Shown here one piece after another: positions 25,230 through 36,884 of a stretch of 64,000 nt of DNA (the first letter of the stretch is position 1; the number at the start of each line of letters is the position of its first letter). The position numbers and the translations under genes were made by a program. Source of the stretch: Epiperipatus broadwayi (Eukaryota > Onychophora > Udeonychophora > Euonychophora > Peripatidae); the NCBI GenBank assembly GCA_028023455.1, contig JAQFVV010006199.1:6896972-6960971 (forward strand), given 5' to 3'. Below the pieces are notes generated by a model. It saw only the letters and a list, made by a program, of their open reading frames with translations. It was not told the origin of the DNA and did no database searches.

Positions 25230-28200
25230 GTTTGTGAATAAAATTTTTCCATTACAAAGAAAAATGGTGCAGTGGTTTGTTTTTATAATAGTTTACGATA
25301 TATATATATAAACTTCATCACATCATTTAGCTCATATATTGTAAATTTTTAATTGTGCATTGAGGCAGTAAGTCTTGTTTTAAGACTTTAGTATCTGTTT
25401 CTATAGTATCCATAATTATATGACTGTATATCAGTATGTTGTCTATCTGATAGCAGAGTAGGATTAATCGTTAATTGCCAACATTTAGCACAACTTAATT
25501 CTAGTATCTCAATTTTAGGGATACTCATAAACTTTAATAAACCCTTATAATTATGATGAAACTACATTTATGTTAATTAATTCTACATGTACATTAATAT
25601 ATATATATTTTAAAACAAATTGCTGGAAATAAGTGTGCAATTTTTAAAATACCAATATGTAAATAAAATTTAGCCAGCATATACCATAACTCTTATCATG
25701 AGTGGCAATTTATAGTTAGAAATTTTTAAAAATCTATATCACACAGCATTAATGTTACCATTTGAATGTCCATCCATCGTGTTTATAAAATATGCCTCTT
25801 GGATTTTTCTTTTCATCAAATCATTTTTCAGATACAAAATAAAAACATTGTCCAAACAAAATCTTCCATTGCAAATGACTAAATGTTCTGCATATATAAC
25901 TTTAAGCCTATCCATGGAATAATATAATTTCTTATACAATAGTTCATTTTCACAAATTCTCTTTTATGCAAATTTCAATTTATCATTGTAATTTGATTTA
26001 CAATGTGTATTATATAAGATTACTTTTGCAGATTTATCAAGTATCTTAACTTTAATGTAACATTAAAATGTGAATCACTAATCTAATTATAGTACAAACT
26101 CTTCTATTTATATATGATCATGAAATTTATGTTTTATCTTTCAATATTTTTTTTTGTCCAAATTTTTGTCTGAAAACTTGGTAATATGTTTAAAGTACCT
26201 TAACTCTTACATCCTACATTCAATAATACATTAACTTATATTTCAATGTTGGATAATTGATCACTAAAATTTACACAGCCATTTTGAATTGGTCATATTA
26301 TTTTTATTCCAAAAATTTAAACCAAGGTACCTTATGTAAATTATTTTCAGAAATATAAGTTTGTTTCAAGCAATCATTTCACTTAATTAAAAGATGTTTA
26401 ACTATATATGTGTGTTTTTTTATCTTTTTTTATATTTTATTATTAATAATTTCATATAGTTTGATTGTAAATGTACATTCCTATTTTATGTTTTTTATTG
26501 TGACTATTCAAAATTTATTTCTTAATGGAGAGAAGCAACATATCATTTTTAATATAGTTGCCTGTGTAACAAGAAAAGGAAATTCATCATATTATACAAA
26601 AAAAATAGGGAATTTTGAAAACTGGATATTATAACCCATTATTTGAACAAGTTTCTTATGCATGTGTATATACTGAATGTAAAGTTCTGTACTAGCAGAA
26701 TAATGTTTGATCCTCATTTGTGGGAATTTGTCACAGCTTATCATCAAAATATGTATATTTCCATTATTATTTTGAATTACTTCAATTGCAAATACGAAAT
26801 AAAATGTTCAGGTTGAAAAAAAAAGTGAAATGTAATTATTATCAAAACAAAAATATATTAAATAAATTTGAGATTGTAATAATCATGGTTTAAGGTTCAA
26901 TTTAGATAGGAAATAATTAAAATTATTAATAAAGATTTGATTGTAATTACAACGTAAAATAATTTTTAATGACATAAAAACTTTACATCAAAAATTATTT
27001 CATAAACAATCATGATAAAAATATAGTATGAATTTTTGGTATTTTTTTAAAATAAGCAAGGTTTTTTATTTGTATATATATGTCTGTTTTTTTTACTAAA
27101 ACTGTACTTGATTATTTGTCATATTTTGCTGACTAGTCTTCACTTCTTTTTTTCTATAAAAAAATTCAATTCCTATATTAGTTCTTGTTTCCATTAATTA
27201 TGGAATTCTTCAAAAGTAAATTCGGAATCTTTTTTTGCAATCTTTTTTGTGAATCTCTTTTGCTTTTTTGTATATATTTCTTTACTTTCCCATTTAAGAT
27301 AGTCTAGAATATTATCTAACAGTTCTTTTTTTTTTTTTTTAAATTAACCTGTGCTAAAAAAACATGATCAAAATTGATAAGCCTATCTAGAAATATTTAT
27401 GTTGGATAAAACTACAATAGTATATACAAATTCTGAGAGGCATATATAAAGTAAGAGTGCCTATAAGATATATTAAGCATTTTGAATATTAAGTTTTATC
27501 TCAGTCCAAATTGTTTGTTTTGTTTTTTTTTGCAGTTGAGCACTTTGAAAATATTTCATTATCTTATGTTACTTAGCTTCTATTATAGGTTGATAGCATA
27601 AGTGAATATACTAGATATTTTTGATTCCTATCAGTTTTGCTGCTCCATTGATTTTCTTTACATTAATGAATGCATTATTTTTATCTCATTCAAACTCACA
27701 TTACTGTATATGAGATTGGTAAATCTGAAATGCTATTTTCATTTATGTCTTACAATGGCATGTATAAATGATCTTCATTTTCTTTTAACAGTATTTTATA
27801 ATAAAAAAAAGATCTAATTCTTCTTTACCTTTGTTGTCTTTCTTTTATTTTTTCTGTTTCTATTTGTTTTGTTAATTTTTTGTTAATATCTTATTTTTCC
27901 TAAGTATATTCAGCAACATATTTTAGGATGATGTTACTGACAATTAATGATACTTTCTGTCAATATCAAATATTTTAAATAGTGTAAGAGAAAATAATCA
28001 TCAACAATGTTATTTATAAATATAATGTTGAAATTTGTATATATAAATAGAATATCATCATCTGATTACCAGAAAATGACAGCATCTTGATAAATAATAA
28101 TACTTTTTTTAATATGACTGTAATTATAGCAAAGGAATTCATTTTTAAAAATAATAATGTGAAATTTACTTACTATTTATTTTCATTAAAACACTGACTT

Positions 28201-29120
28201 TATAATATTCTTGTTGCATAATGCAAAGTCATTTCCCAGTGGTTTGCATATACACATCCACACACAAATGCATGTTATCACATAAGTTTCAACATTAATA
28301 ATAGTTGAATGCTTGGGAGTTTGTAATAAACTCAAGCACCAGAAATAATGGAACAAAGCTTTAATTCATGGATCTTCATTTCTAGAGCCCATTACTCTAT
28401 CTCTGTACTTAACCTTGGAGGGCTGCTTTCAACATTGAATTATCTTTATAAATAAATTGCACGAAAAGAATTTCTCAAGCTATTTCCATTGCAATATCAA
28501 ACCAGATTTTTGTAGGATTGAAAATATTATGTGTGTGTATTTATATATTATTTCAGATGGTCAAATTTCAAGCTATAATGTGTCGCTAATATTGACTTTT
28601 TATAAATAATATAACATTGATTAACTTTACATAAAATTGACAGTAGACACCTTAAGTCATCATAAAATTCATTTTCATCACTAAACTAATTTTTGTTCCT
28701 TATAGTAAGCTTTTTAAGATGCCTATTTACATAAATTATTCTATAATAACTCCTTGTAAAGGTCATTATTAAAAATATAGTCACTCTTGAATATATATTA
28801 TTGAAAAAGAAATATTACTTATATAAGTGGTCCTTTATTTTATTTTTTTAAATAGAAACAGAAGTTCTGGAATATAATACAAGGATAGATTGTGAATAAT
28901 CATATTGAAAAAAATAAGATGAATATAACTCATTAGGTTATTTTTTATACAATTTATAAGTAAGAAATACAAAATACCATTATATTACAGCTAACTATAT
29001 ATACTTATAATATTAATATAAAAATTTTTTTTAGCAAATATTTTTTTGCCTTCCTTGATATAAGAAGTGTAGTCTATTTAAACTTTTAATTTACATTGCA
29101 TATATAGTAGCATCTATCTT
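25230..29120. other. No recognisable gene; AT-rich stretch
   Basis: No confident coding region. A minus-strand patch at about 27316-27185 reads ELLDNILDYLKWESKEIYTK and on to FEEFHN before a stop. It is lysine/glutamate-rich and looks more protein-like than its surroundings, but I recognise no family. Open frames at 25739-25939 (-), 26410-26634 (+) and 27602-27817 (+) carry no motif. Several TA microsatellites are present. Confidence 0.45.
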
Positions 29121-29128
29121 ATATATAT

Positions 29129-29330
29129 AAAAATCAAAATCATTAATAAAATTATGATAAAGCAATTGAAATACAACCCATAATGGAAAATTACATAATA
29201 TATAGTGTATATTTTATATATATTGTATAATTGTTATCTGTTGTGTAATTAATACATTTAACTTTGGTTATTTTGTAGATATTTTGATTGCTTTATCATA
29301 ATTTTATTCATGATTCTAATTAATTTTTAA
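29129..29330. repeat. Inverted repeat (about 45-bp arms)
   Basis: The left arm at 29129-29172 (AAAATTATGATAAAGCAATT flanked by AAATCAAAATCATTAAT) recurs inverted at 29281-29330 (GATTGCTTTATCATAATTTT then ATTAATTTTTA). The spacer is about 110 bp, AT-rich. Fold-back or MITE-like; no duplication identified. Confidence 0.6.
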
Positions 29331-29453
29331 ATGATAGATGTCACTATATTTAATGTAAACTAAATATTTAAATAAATTGTTTACATTAAAGAAAGCATAA
29401 AAATATTTCCCGAAAAAAGCTTTTATATTAATATAATAAATAGAACATATATA

Positions 29454-29934
29454 AAACAAGGCAAAACTCTCCATACAGTAATGCCACCCTGTGCCAACCA
29501 GAGTAATGAATTGATGCCAGAAGGCTTGTGCATAAAATTCCTATCTAATGCCTACTCATCCAATATCCCCAGACTAGTTTCTGACTTGTGACCTTTGTCA
29601 GTGAGGAGCCTTGGATCTGAGAGCACTGCACCTAGATCTTAGGATCTAATGTTAACCCTCCAGCAGCCACCTTTTATCTCTACTTAACTACAAAACTATG
29701 AGAATGAAATTAAAAACAATGTTTTCAATCTAAGCTCAATAGCTTACATAGTCATATGGGTCTGAACCCAGTTCAGCATCCATACATTTTGGTGTCTTTG
29801 GCTCTTTAACAACCATAGCCACCACTATCCTATTACTCTGGTTGGCACAGGATGGCTTTACTGTATGGAGAGTTTTGCCTTGTTTAATAACAATTATATG
29901 CTGGTATAAGAGATGGTGATCATGTGATGTGTAG
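29454..29934 (-). mobile_element. Family A hammerhead fold-back element, insertion 1
   Basis: The ends form a 54-bp inverted repeat: 29454-29507 (AAACAAGGCAAAACTCTCCA, then CATACAGTAATG and CCAACCAGAGTAAT) and its complement at 29832-29885. The right arm is followed by a tail ending GGTGATCATGTGATGTG. Flanking direct repeats TAGAACATATATA (29441-29453) and TAGAATATATATA (29935-29947) match at 12 of 13 positions, a likely target-site duplication. The interior carries the family A hammerhead region on the minus strand and unit landmarks such as CATATGGGTCTGAACCCAG. No protein is encoded. Confidence 0.85.
29558..29616 (-). ncRNA. Family A hammerhead-like fold, inactive copy
   Basis: Same architecture as the copy at 36885-36943 with intact stem I (AUCCAA/UUGGAU and UCCUCA/UGGGGA), GAAA and GUC. 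The core reads CUGACAA, so the essential G8 is lost; stem II also has a change (GGUCACAAGUC). It should be inactive. Confidence 0.65.
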
Positions 29935-30480
29935 TAGAATATATATATAGTTAGCTGTTTTATAATGATATTTTGTATTTATTTATAGATTATAAAATAT
30001 TATTGATGTAATGAGGAAAAGCAGAAGTATAGTTAGCACATTTAAGAAATTAAATAATAAATACAATATTAAATTTGCAATAGTAAAAAGGGGGATTAAA
30101 ATCATTAATTATTTTGTTGTTTTTTTAAATTTAATTGATAAATATTTATAAAAGCATAAAATCATATCTTAAGAATAAAGGAAAAATCGGATAATCTCAG
30201 AAAATAGCAGCTTTGAAAAGTTTTAAGTTGAAATTGATAATGGACTAATTTGAAATACGTAAGTATATGTGTAAAAATTTAAAGTTAAGAATGATTATGT
30301 AGAAATGGGTTAATTTTAAAAAAAGTTATTAAAAGAATATTAAATAATAAGATACAAATACTAAAATAAATAATAAAATAAAATGTACTTGCAGATAAGA
30401 AATTAATTTCAATACCATATTCAGTGAATTTATATAAATTGAAAAAGAAAAGATATTAGATGATATAAAAATAAGATTAA

Positions 30481-30660
30481 AACAGTAGTAAATCTTTAGA
30501 GAATTGGAAAAATCCTAAAAACAATGATAACATTAAAAATAAAATAGGAATAATTTATAAAATTATTTATGACCACTGCAATATGGTTTATCTAGTTCAG
30601 TCAGAAAAAGCTGGAATGGAAGAGAAAGAACATGTTAAAGCAATTAAAAGAAAGATTTAC
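30481..30660 (+). pseudogene. Possible GIY-YIG endonuclease remnant (Penelope-like?)
   Basis: An open stretch of about 59 codons between stops reads ENWKNPKNN, then IGIIYKIIYDHCNMVYLV, then QSEKAGMEEKEHVKAIKR. The spacing of GIIYKI, a Cys, and VYLVQSEK is reminiscent of the GVVYKIxCxxCxxxYIGxT core of GIY-YIG domains in Penelope-like elements, where the second block normally has YIGET or YIGQT and a downstream Arg. The key Gly (V here) and Thr (S here) are changed. No Penelope-type reverse transcriptase is recognisable upstream. If right, it is a dead trace of the retroelement class known to carry hammerheads in terminal repeats. Similarity is short, so chance is possible. Confidence 0.35.
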
Positions 30661-31025
30661 TAAGGCTTTAAACCTCAAGAGTGTGCACGTGAAAATGCGA
30701 AAATAGGGACTTCTACTGGTCTTACCCACAAGCTTAGGCTTTGGCAGAAAAGAGGGGAACCCTTCTTTACTTCAACCTACTTTCTATGTAAATAAGTGAA
30801 GGTGAAGCTGAAGCGGTTAGATCTGAGAGTGTGAAGCTATTCAATACTTCACTGATTGAGTCCACAATTCCTATTATACATTAGTACTTGTGAAATCTTT
30901 CGATTTACAGTGAATCAATGGAAAGATCTTATAGTTAGAAATCTATTACGATAATTTAAAGTTGTAATTATAAATTTATTTAAACATAATCAATGTGCAT
31001 TTAAATAAATTTATAAAAGAAAAAT
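30661..31025. other. Unassigned stretch with a less AT-rich patch
   Basis: 30680-30860 is less AT-rich than the surroundings and contains segments such as GGGACTTCTACTGGTCTTAC. It does not give a convincing reading frame and I cannot assign it to a repeat family. It directly follows the GIY-YIG-like remnant and may belong to the same element. Confidence 0.35.
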
Positions 31026-31231
31026 TGTAATAATGTGAAAGCTAAAACCTTCGAAAGATGCACTTTAAACATGCTTATGTGACAGCCATTCATCCCATCT
31101 TTTTCTTATAGTTCTGACTTGTGTTTTAGAATTGAGAGTTCCATGTGCAGTTATTATTACATCTGATTGGCTGTCACATAAGCATGTTTAAAGTGCATCT
31201 TTCGAAGGTTTTAGCTTTCACGTTATTACAA
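31026..31231. mobile_element. MITE-like element with 62-bp terminal inverted repeats
   Basis: The left arm at 31026-31087 begins TGTAATAATGTGAAAGC and contains CCTTCGAAAGATGCACTTTA. It is repeated almost perfectly inverted at 31169-31231. The spacer of about 80 bp has no ORF. High arm identity suggests fairly recent insertion or arm homogenisation. Family unknown; no clear target-site duplication seen. Confidence 0.8.
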
Positions 31232-31587
31232 CATTAACTGCTTGCGCTTAATAAATTTGATATATTTAAAAGAAAGATATAAAATCAAAACCATATATTC
31301 ATTTTATTAGATAGATATCCCAGAATAAATTGTGAACAGAATATATATGATAAAATATATTAAAAATTATATAGGAAAAAAAATTATAAAAATGTATATT
31401 GATAAAAATATGAATAAATGTATCAACATAGTTAAAAAACAATACTATTAGGTAGAAAATAATTATTATTAGATAATAACATTTTAAAATGTATTTTAAA
31501 ATATTATTCATATAGATTGATTTTATTAATAATCAGTGTAACTCAATTGAAATAGATAACTAATATTAAATAATTATTTTATTCTAA

Positions 31588-32095
31588 ACAGAGCAAAACT
31601 CTCCATACAGTATTGCCACCTGTGCTAAACAGAGTAATCAATGGATGCCAGAAGGCTTGTGCATAAATCTCTATCTAATGCCTACTCATCCAATATTCCC
31701 AGACTAGTTTCTGGCTTGTGGCCTTCGTCAGTGAGGAGCTTTGGATCTGAGAGCACTGCATCTAGATCTTAGGATCTAATGCAACCCTCTAGCAACCACC
31801 TTTTATCTCTACTTAACTACAAAACTATGAGAATGAAATTGAAAATACAAAAAATATTTTCAATCTAAGCTCAATAGCTTATATAGTCATATGGGTCTGA
31901 ACTCAGTTCAGCACCCATACATTTTGGTGTCTTTGGCTCTTTTACAACCATAGCCACCACTATTCTATTAGGCAGGATTGGTGTTAAACCATTAAGCATC
32001 ACATGATCACCTTTCCTATACTAGCACATTAATTGTTGATAAACAGAGCAATTAATGTGCTAGTATAGGAAAGGTGATCATGTGATATTTTATTC
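31588..32095 (-). mobile_element. Family A hammerhead fold-back element, insertion 2
   Basis: It starts with AAACAGAGCAAAACTCTCCA and has the family A interior (hammerhead region, CATATGGGTCTGAACTCAG, ATAGCCACCACTATTCTATT, GGCAGGATTGGTGTTAAACC). It ends with a smaller inverted repeat around 32000-32095 (ATCACATGATCACCTTTCCT and complement). Exact 13-bp direct repeats TATTTTATTCTAA flank it at 31575-31587 and 32096-32108, supporting an insertion with target-site duplication. Confidence 0.85.
31688..31746 (-). ncRNA. Family A hammerhead ribozyme-like fold
   Basis: The minus-strand RNA shows AUCCAA...UCCUCA? as AUCCAA-AGC-UCCUCA, CUGACGA, stem II AGGC-CACAA-GCCA, GAAA, CUAGUC and UGGGAA-UA-UUGGAU. 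The core is complete with C at variable position 7. Stem I has one mismatch compared with the best copy. Stem III is the palindrome ACUAGU. Predicted cleavage follows GUC. Confidence 0.7.
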
Positions 32096-32190
32096 TAACC
32101 AGTTTTCATTCAATATTAAGTTAGAATAAAATAATTATTTAATATAAGTTGTTTATTTCAATTGAGTTGAATTGATTATTAATAGTAATT

Positions 32191-35100
32191 ATGGAAACAA
32201 CATTATGGACAAATTCAGTATAATATTTATTATATTTGACCATTGCTAAGGTTGATTTTGTATAATAGACAATAGTAAGATTATATGATTAATTAATTTA
32301 CCTTTTTTATTTTTAGTCTATTATATTTTAAAGGGGATCACTATATGAGAATTAGAACTGGACTTATTAAAAATGTTTCTATAAGAAGTGAAAACTAATT
32401 TAGTGGTGCAAATACTTTATGTAACGAGTATGCACTTTATAAATATAATTATTAAAAACTGCTATTGTAATTTATATATGAAAATAATTATTTTATTTTA
32501 AAATAGTTTAATAAAAAGATATAAACATACATTCACAAAAGATTTGGAACTCCTAATGTACTTATCAATGTAATAAGTAAATTCTTCTGCCCAAAGAGTT
32601 ATATAGTAAAAATAATAGCATTAGACCATTGTCACATTTTATTTTAGCATCTTGGACTGTATTATAATAGTGATTTGGAAAAAATTTAAAGCTATATTAT
32701 AACAAACTCTTAACTCAAATGTATATATAGTATGCAATGTACAAAAATAAAACTATAGCTACAATTGCTTTCTTAATAACATGAAGAAAATTTAAATCAC
32801 ATAGCCATAAAATCATTGAATAATATGGGGGAGATGAATTATGGTTTTAAAAAAAATTATCATTATCGTTCATTACATGTCTATTGTTAGTTATAAATAT
32901 TTTCCTTTCTCCCACTATGACATCATTCTTTTATTGTTTTTTTATTTTTAAGTAAAAACAATATTTTAATACTTCACTGTGGAGGAAACCCTTCCCCTAA
33001 GTAACAATGAAGAAAATCTTCTATTTAGATAGCCAAATATATTGAAATGATTGTTAGTAGTTCAGTCTAATGTAACTTTTATTATGATGATCCATTTAAA
33101 AATTGTATATCTGAGTATATCATTTTTTGATAGCTTTAACCTGTAATGCTGATCATTTTGTTATGTGTGATGCAGTAGTAAAATGGTGATTTGTGAGCTA
33201 AAGGTTTCTGAATTGATTCTCACTGAGTAAAATGTAAAAAAATATCGTAGTCAATTAAATGAACTGTTATGCTCAACCTGTCATTCGGATGTTTAAATGT
33301 CATATGATCTTCTGAGCAATTTATTGGGTCTTCTCTTATATGATTAATTGTGATTCTGTGATCTATCCAATTTAAGAGACTGTCACTGTTTTTAAAATAT
33401 AAATGGCCAAAGAAACCTTGCTCATTAGTAAACTTCTCTAACATTAAGATAGCTGTTCAGCAATATATGTTTGTCTTATCAGAAACCTGCTTTCTGCAGT
33501 GCCTTTTTCTTTCATAATTTTAGTTTGTATGTTTGTTTGTTTTTTAGCATACTTTTTTGTTTAAGCATGTTCAGGCCACTTTTTTATTAATTTTTCTCAA
33601 TTACACCATTCCCATTTATTATATTTATAATAATGAGCTGAGTTGAATGTTGTGATACAAATGTTTCTGCTTTTTATTATTATAAATTAAACTAAGAAGT
33701 ATTTTGATTGTGGATTTAATCTAGAAGAAACTATGTAATTATAATTTTAAATAAATATCTCACTCTATTAATGATATATGAATCGCTGGATTTTGAATTT
33801 AAAAATTGTAATTGTTTTCCTCAACTATGTTGTCGTCATCTACTTTTTATATTTTTTTTTTTTTTTTAATTTTTATGATGTGTGGTTTTATTTTTATTTA
33901 TTAACATTTAGCTAATAAAATAGTTTGCCACCTCTCTCCCCAAATATTATGTCCCTCACTTTGATTTACAAATGTCAAACTTTCGGTGTTCATTGTTTTG
34001 ACATGAACCATTTCAAATGAATAGGGTAATGATTATTACTAATCATTTATTAAACTAGAAATTATTCTTAGCTCATATATAAACTTTATAATCCTAAGTT
34101 GTTGTTTTTGTTTAAATATAAATACATGGAATATCACTAAACCTCTTTTTTTTCCCATGTCTAATATCTTCATTTTTTTTTTATAGGTGTATTTAAAATC
34201 TCACTTCATTACATACACATTTTTGAAAATATGAATAAAGACAAATTACCCCAAGATCGATTCATACTGAAGCAGCATTATTCAGTTGGCCTATTTGTTC
34301 AATATTTAGCAATATTAAATTATCACATTTTTATTTACAAATGTCACACTTGTGACCTGGAACAACTGAAGAATGCTGGTCCATTAAGAAAACATTTTGG
34401 AGTTCATGTGTTGTTGTTTTTTCAGATTTTTTTTTCATATGTTACAAAAATGTGTGTGATGGGGTGAAAATCTTAATCCTATATCTAAATTTATTTATTT
34501 ACTTAATAGTCAAAGCTTCATTGAGTTTTTTGTTTATATGTGTAATTATTTAAAGATATACATTCATATTAATAAAGAGAAATTGAAAGTGAAAATATAC
34601 AGGTAAGGAAACAAATAGATATCTTTGACAACATTGAAAGACTTAAAATTATGAAATGAAATTGTTTGACATGTTGCTTGTAGAAACAAAAATAAATGGA
34701 TAATTGGAATTTTGAAGAAAATTCTGAGAAATTTTAAGACCTTTTGTAATATAGATAGATGAGGTAAGGAAGTTTGTTCTAGTCTGGTGAAGAAAGGAAA
34801 TTTGAATTGGAAATTGTGGTATAGAGTCCTACATTCTTTAGTAGATTTATAATATTTGAAAGTGATAATTAAGTGATATTATTTTATTTGTCCTTACTTT
34901 ATTATATACTTATGTATCATTTTTAGACATTGATGTCTTCTCACCCAATTAGAATCTTGAGATAATATAGTAATACAATATTTTGAAAGTGGATGAAAAC
35001 AGTTTTTAAAAACATTAATCTTTAATAACTCTGTTATTTATAAATTTTTAAATATTTATTCTATATGCATATGTGGAGCATCAATATTTACTTTAATATT

Positions 35101-35195
35101 CACATCAGTTTAATTATTAATAGCTAGAAAGATGTAATTGTTTAACTATTTATCTGACTTCTCTTCAAATATATAAATTGAAAATCACTTCATAA
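32191..35195. other. No recognisable gene; AT-rich stretch
   Basis: I find no supported coding region or structured repeat here. Frames at 33220-33444 (-) and 34231-34467 (+) of 74 and 78 codons have somewhat varied amino-acid content but no motif I recognise; the second begins MNKDKLPQDRFILKQHY. Either could be an exon or repeat-derived, but nothing supports that. T-rich tracts are common. Confidence 0.45.
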
Positions 35196-35310
35196 AGTTA
35201 TTATTATACCAATAATCTTAGAGTATGAGCACAGACTTTCACACTACCCACCACTCTCCACTCCATCTAATAACACTGATACACTTAAACACATATATGT
35301 TGAAAAGATA

Positions 35311-35371
35311 AATAATCACCAATATACGTATTTCATGCTAAACCAGCAATCATCAGTTGGTCCAGATTATC
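35311..35371 (-). ncRNA. Family B hammerhead ribozyme-like fold, left arm
   Basis: The minus-strand RNA reads GAUAAUC-UGG-ACCAA, CUGAUGA, stem II UUGCUGGUUUAGCAU, GAAA, UACGUAUA, UUGGU-GAUUAUU. Stem I pairs ACCAA/UUGGU and most of GAUAAUC/GAUUAUU with a UGG bulge. Stem III is AUACGUAU, a perfect 8-base palindrome. Cleavage is predicted after AUA. Positions 10.1 and 11.1 are U and U, not the usual G-C, which may weaken activity. Confidence 0.75.
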
Positions 35372-35689
35372 ATCTCTACACATATATACTATAAGTGCTC
35401 AGATATATATTAGGATAGACAATCCTCATACTTTAATGGACAGGCTTCAATCTACTCCACACTCCAACTCTTCAACTGTCCATCCAATTGAAACTCTGAG
35501 ATTAGGTCAACATGGGTGTGACAAGAATCTCGGCCTCAGGGTGGCCTTTGAGCATTCAATCTCAGATTTTCAATTGGATGGACGGTTGAAGAGTTGGAAT
35601 GTGGAGTAGATTGAAGCCTGTCCATTAAAGTATGAGGATTGTCTATCCTAATATATATCTGAGCACTTATAGTATATATGTGTAGAGAT

Positions 35690-35750
35690 GATAATCTGGA
35701 CCAACTGATGATTGCTGGTTTAGCATGAAATACGTTTATTGGTGATTATT
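35690..35750 (+). ncRNA. Family B hammerhead ribozyme-like fold, right arm
   Basis: Mirror copy of the left-arm ribozyme: GAUAAUC-UGG-ACCAA, CUGAUGA (35705-35711), stem II, GAAA (35727-35730), UACGUUUA, UUGGU-GAUUAUU. It differs from the left arm by one base in stem III, where AUACGUUU is no longer fully palindromic. The arms can pair with each other in a full transcript, which would compete with the ribozyme folds. Confidence 0.72.
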
Positions 35751-35908
35751 TATCTTTTCAACATATATGTGTTTAAGTGTATCAGTGTTGTTAGATGGAG
35801 TGGAGAGTGGTGGGTAGTGTGAAAGTCTGTGCTCATACCCTAAGATTACATATATATAGACACAGGTATAAATAAGCCTGTGTTTCAGTTATTATATTAT
35901 ACCAATAA

Positions 35909-36714
35909 CAAAATTTCATTTAAAAACACTTGTTGACTATTTTATCTAAAAATCCCCCGATAGTAAAAGCTTGACATTAAATTGTTTCTTAGCAGATTTA
36001 TTAAATTTCTTACATAACAATGGCTTAAACTCTCCCCAAGCATCGGCTTTGAGCGGTATTTTCGCTGCATGACAGGACTCACGAGATGCCTTGTGTTTTT
36101 TTGTTTCTTAATGGTGACCTAGATTCCTTGTGTTTTTTGTTTCCTAATAGTGACCTGCAGGTTTATTCTGTTTCAGTGTAAACTCAGTCGTTTTTTTTTT
36201 AAATAAAAAACAACAATGACGAATTCATTCATTCATTAATAGTTATTCAAAAATGACGATTATTTAAACTCCAGTACAAAACAAAAAGTGAAAGTCAAAA
36301 TACAGAAAATAAAAAGAAAACATTGAGATTCAGAATTGATCTGTATGAAATTAAAGAATTGTAGTTATACAATATTACAATATTGTTGTAATAATTAATA
36401 CAAAGATAACCGATGAAATGATAAACATATGATGATCAAGTTCATAAAAGAAAAGAAAAAAATTAGGTAGAATGTGAGAAAACAAAGAAAAAAAAAGTAG
36501 AAAAGATAATTAAACTTGCATTTGTATTTGGTTATGTTAATGTGAAGAGTTGTTATTACTTGTTATATTTATATATGGGGGAGAGAACCTTTTTCTGGGA
36601 ATAGAATAATCATACTCTTTTATAAGAGGATGTTAATTATTTATATGAGAATGTCTTATTTTAATATATTTACTTTTTATTAACTATGTACAGGGTAAAA
36701 TAAATCACAAACTC
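35909..36714. other. Unassigned stretch with a short tandem duplication
   Basis: No gene recognised. 36000-36200 is less AT-rich and includes a 32-bp imperfect tandem repeat at about 36091-36155 (CCTTGTGTTTTTTTGTTTCT and CCTTGTGTTTTTTGTTTCCT, each followed by TAAT(G/A)GTGACCT). The remainder is A-rich. Confidence 0.5.
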
Positions 36715-36884
36715 TCTATTTTTTTTAAGCCAATAAACATTACATGACTACCATCTCTTATGCTTGTGTATAAATGTTGTTAAAACAGGCAAAGCTCACT
36801 ATATATATTACCACACACAGCAAGCTAGAATAATCAATGGATGCCAGAAGGCTTGTGTATAAAATCCCCATCTAGTGCCTACTC

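Larger units (their letters stand above)
31523..32190. repeat. Outer inverted repeat enclosing family A insertion 2
   Basis: The left arm at 31523-31587 (containing AACTCAATTGAAATAGATAA and AATAATTATTTTATTCTAA) is matched inverted at about 32122-32190 (TTAGAATAAAATAATTATTT, then TTTCAATTGAGTT). Family A insertion 2 lies between the arms, which suggests it landed in the loop or arm of an older fold-back. Confidence 0.65.
35216..35886. mobile_element. Family B hammerhead fold-back element with target-site duplication
   Basis: Two arms of about 290 bp, 35214-35502 and 35559-35848, are nearly perfect reverse complements around a 56-bp centre containing GGTCAACATGGGTGTGACA. Each arm holds one family B hammerhead pointing outwards. 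Beyond the right arm is a small hairpin (ACACAGG...CCTGTGT, 35859-35884). The flanks carry AGTTATTATTATACCAATAA (35196-35215) and the same sequence with a 2-base insertion at 35887-35908, a clear target-site duplication of about 20 bp. No protein-coding potential. Confidence 0.88.
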
